NCBI GenBank assembly: GCA_034005525.1
Contig: JAVEUP010000126.1
Span: 1-24,712 of the forward strand
Origin: PWXP01 sp034005525
GTDB lineage: Bacteria > Planctomycetota > Planctomycetia > Pirellulales > Thermoguttaceae
Direction: 5' to 3'
DNA length: 24,712 nucleotides
A model generated the notes under the pieces. The model did not search any database. It was not told the origin of the DNA and saw only the letters and a list, made by a program, of their open reading frames with translations. Positions 22,615 to 24,712 of the stretch are shown here, in pieces. The first letter of the stretch is position 1, and each line of letters starts with the position of its first letter. The position numbers and the translations under genes were made by a program.

Positions 22615-23376
22615 ATGCCGCCCGATCCAAGCTTGCCACCGACGGAACTGCTTCACGAGCAAGCCGCGTGGCTCGCTCCGGCACGCTCGCGACTGCTGCG
22701 GCGCGTGCGCGTTGCCGCGCGGCGGCGCATCCTCGACCTCGGCTGCGGTCCCGGCGCCGTGAGCGGCGAGTTGGCCGCGCGCGGCGCCGGCTGCTGCACC
22801 GTGGTCGCGTTGGACCGCAGCCGGGAAGCCCTGGCGCAGCTTGCCGTCGCGGCGCGGGTGGGTGCCGATGCACGCACGGCGCGTGCGCGAGTTTGCCCGA
22901 TCCGTGCCGCGGCACATCGCCTGCCGTTTGCAGACGGGGTGTTCGATCTGGTGTTCTGCCAGTTCACCCTGATGTGGCTGGACGCACCGGCGGCCATCGC
23001 CGAGATGGCCCGCGTGCTGCAACCGGGCGGGGCGGTCGCGGCCATCGAGCCCGACTACGGTGGCATGATCGAGTACCCGCCGGATACCGCTACCCGCGAA
23101 CTATGGATTGCGGGGTTGAATCGTGCTGGGGCCGATCCCGAAATCGGCCGCCGGCTACCGGGATTGCTCATCGGGGCCGGGTTTCGGGTACACGTCGGAC
23201 TGCTCGACCGGCTGGCGCCGCCTTCCGCGCGCCGCTTCTCTCTGTTGCGAGGTCTACCGCTTACGCCGGGTGAGTCGCACCGGCTCGGTTGCATTGAAGA
23301 GCGGGCGGCAGCCTGCAACCCGCGGGCGATTGTGGCGCATCTGCCTGTACTGCTTCTGACTGCCGAGTTGCATTGA
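22615..23376 (+). CDS. class I SAM-dependent methyltransferase
   Basis: The 253-residue product has the class I methyltransferase fold of the UbiE/BioC-like group (Methyltransf_11). Motif I is ILDLGCGPG (residues 39-47), the acidic ribose-binding residue is in VVALDRSREAL, then AAAHRLPFADGVFDLVFCQF (motif II region) and MARVLQPGGAVAAIEPDYGG (motif III). A C-terminal part of about 90 residues probably selects the substrate, which I cannot name. The start is ambiguous: GTG 22552 would add 21 residues, but the promoter at 22545-22573 overlaps it, so ATG 22615 is preferred; neither has a Shine-Dalgarno sequence. The gene stands between the divergent secreted unit and the thioredoxin reductase gene, 186 bp upstream of it on the same strand. 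Confidence 0.88.
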   Translation: MPPDPSLPPTELLHEQAAWLAPARSRLLRRVRVAARRRILDLGCGPGAVSGELAARGAGCCTVVALDRSREALAQLAVAARVGADARTARARVCPIRAAAHRLPFADGVFDLVFCQFTLMWLDAPAAIAEMARVLQPGGAVAAIEPDYGGMIEYPPDTATRELWIAGLNRAGADPEIGRRLPGLLIGAGFRVHVGLLDRLAPPSARRFSLLRGLPLTPGESHRLGCIEERAAACNPRAIVAHLPVLLLTAELH

Positions 23377-23562
23377 GTCGGGATATCGATTGCTTCCCTT
23401 TCCACTTTCCAGAAAACCTTGCCACACAAGCCTGGCGTGGGGCTTGGCGACAACCACGCCGGAATGGTATCCTTGGTTCTCGATCGAGTTAGTCATCCCC
23501 CAACTGGGAGGAAGAGGGTAGGCGTCCTGTCTTCAGCTTGTGACCCCGTTTGGAGTATCTCA

Positions 23563-24609
<1,047 letters not shown>

Positions 24610-24616
24610 CGCACAA

Positions 24617-24631
24617 GTAACCGTTCACGGG
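24617..24631. repeat. 15-bp dispersed motif, inverted copy of 225-239
   Basis: GTAACCGTTCACGGG at 24617-24631 is the exact reverse complement of 225-239. A 12-of-14 match lies at 6846-6859 and a shorter near-match at 10585-10596. The remaining bases to the end of the window (24632-24712) hold nothing I can identify. Confidence 0.6.
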
Positions 24632-24712
24632 GTAGCGGTGTGGGCCGTTTTCTGGTTCTTACCGGGACGGCTTGAAAAGGCTTGGGGCCCTTGCCAGGAT
24701 ATCGGGCATGCG

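Overview
The window looks like chromosomal DNA of a planctomycete, probably of the Pirellulales type. It is GC-rich and gene density is modest. Several secreted proteins of unknown or carbohydrate/peptide-processing type are present, along with a giant TPR/alpha-2-macroglobulin/secretin-N fusion and many palindromic repeats between (and inside) genes. The taxonomic call is inference from gene content and repeat style; there is no rRNA or tRNA in the window, and I saw no CRISPR array, integrase or intact transposase.

Layout. 1-452: non-coding with small repeats. 453-1709 (+): hydF, the GTPase/scaffold of [FeFe]-hydrogenase maturation, ending inside a 31-bp inverted repeat. 1890-3868 (-): a lipoprotein of unknown function and a SOUL-family heme-binding-like protein. 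4112-5143 (-): a MazE/MazF-type toxin-antitoxin pair with a strong, apparently leaderless promoter, followed by a small membrane protein. 5363-5989 (-): an unrecognised membrane-anchored protein. 6198-6652 (-): a hicB-hicA module in which the natural hicA start is followed by a stop at codon 3, plus a hicB relic nearby. 6967-9042 (-): a secreted GH20-like glycoside hydrolase family protein. 9043-11227: an accessory-looking stretch with a candidate sigma-54 promoter, a frameshifted gene around a G10 tract, one weak membrane-protein frame and a chain of palindromic elements. 11228-19873 (+): one 2881-residue secreted protein. 20153-22379 (-): a two-gene unit for a secreted M14-like carboxypeptidase and a secreted unknown. 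22615-23376 (+): a SAM-dependent methyltransferase, divergent from the preceding unit. 23563-24609 (+): a thioredoxin reductase.

The genes do not form one pathway. The main themes are (i) envelope/periplasmic proteins (A2M fusion, GH20-like, M14, lipoprotein, SOUL), (ii) two small toxin-antitoxin modules, one showing signs of decay, and (iii) an unusual density of palindromic repeats. Two of these supply the stop codon of a gene (hydF and the A2M fusion), and one sits in frame inside the A2M fusion just where the thioester region of that family should be. That in-frame insertion and the sigma-54/G10 locus are the observations I would follow first.
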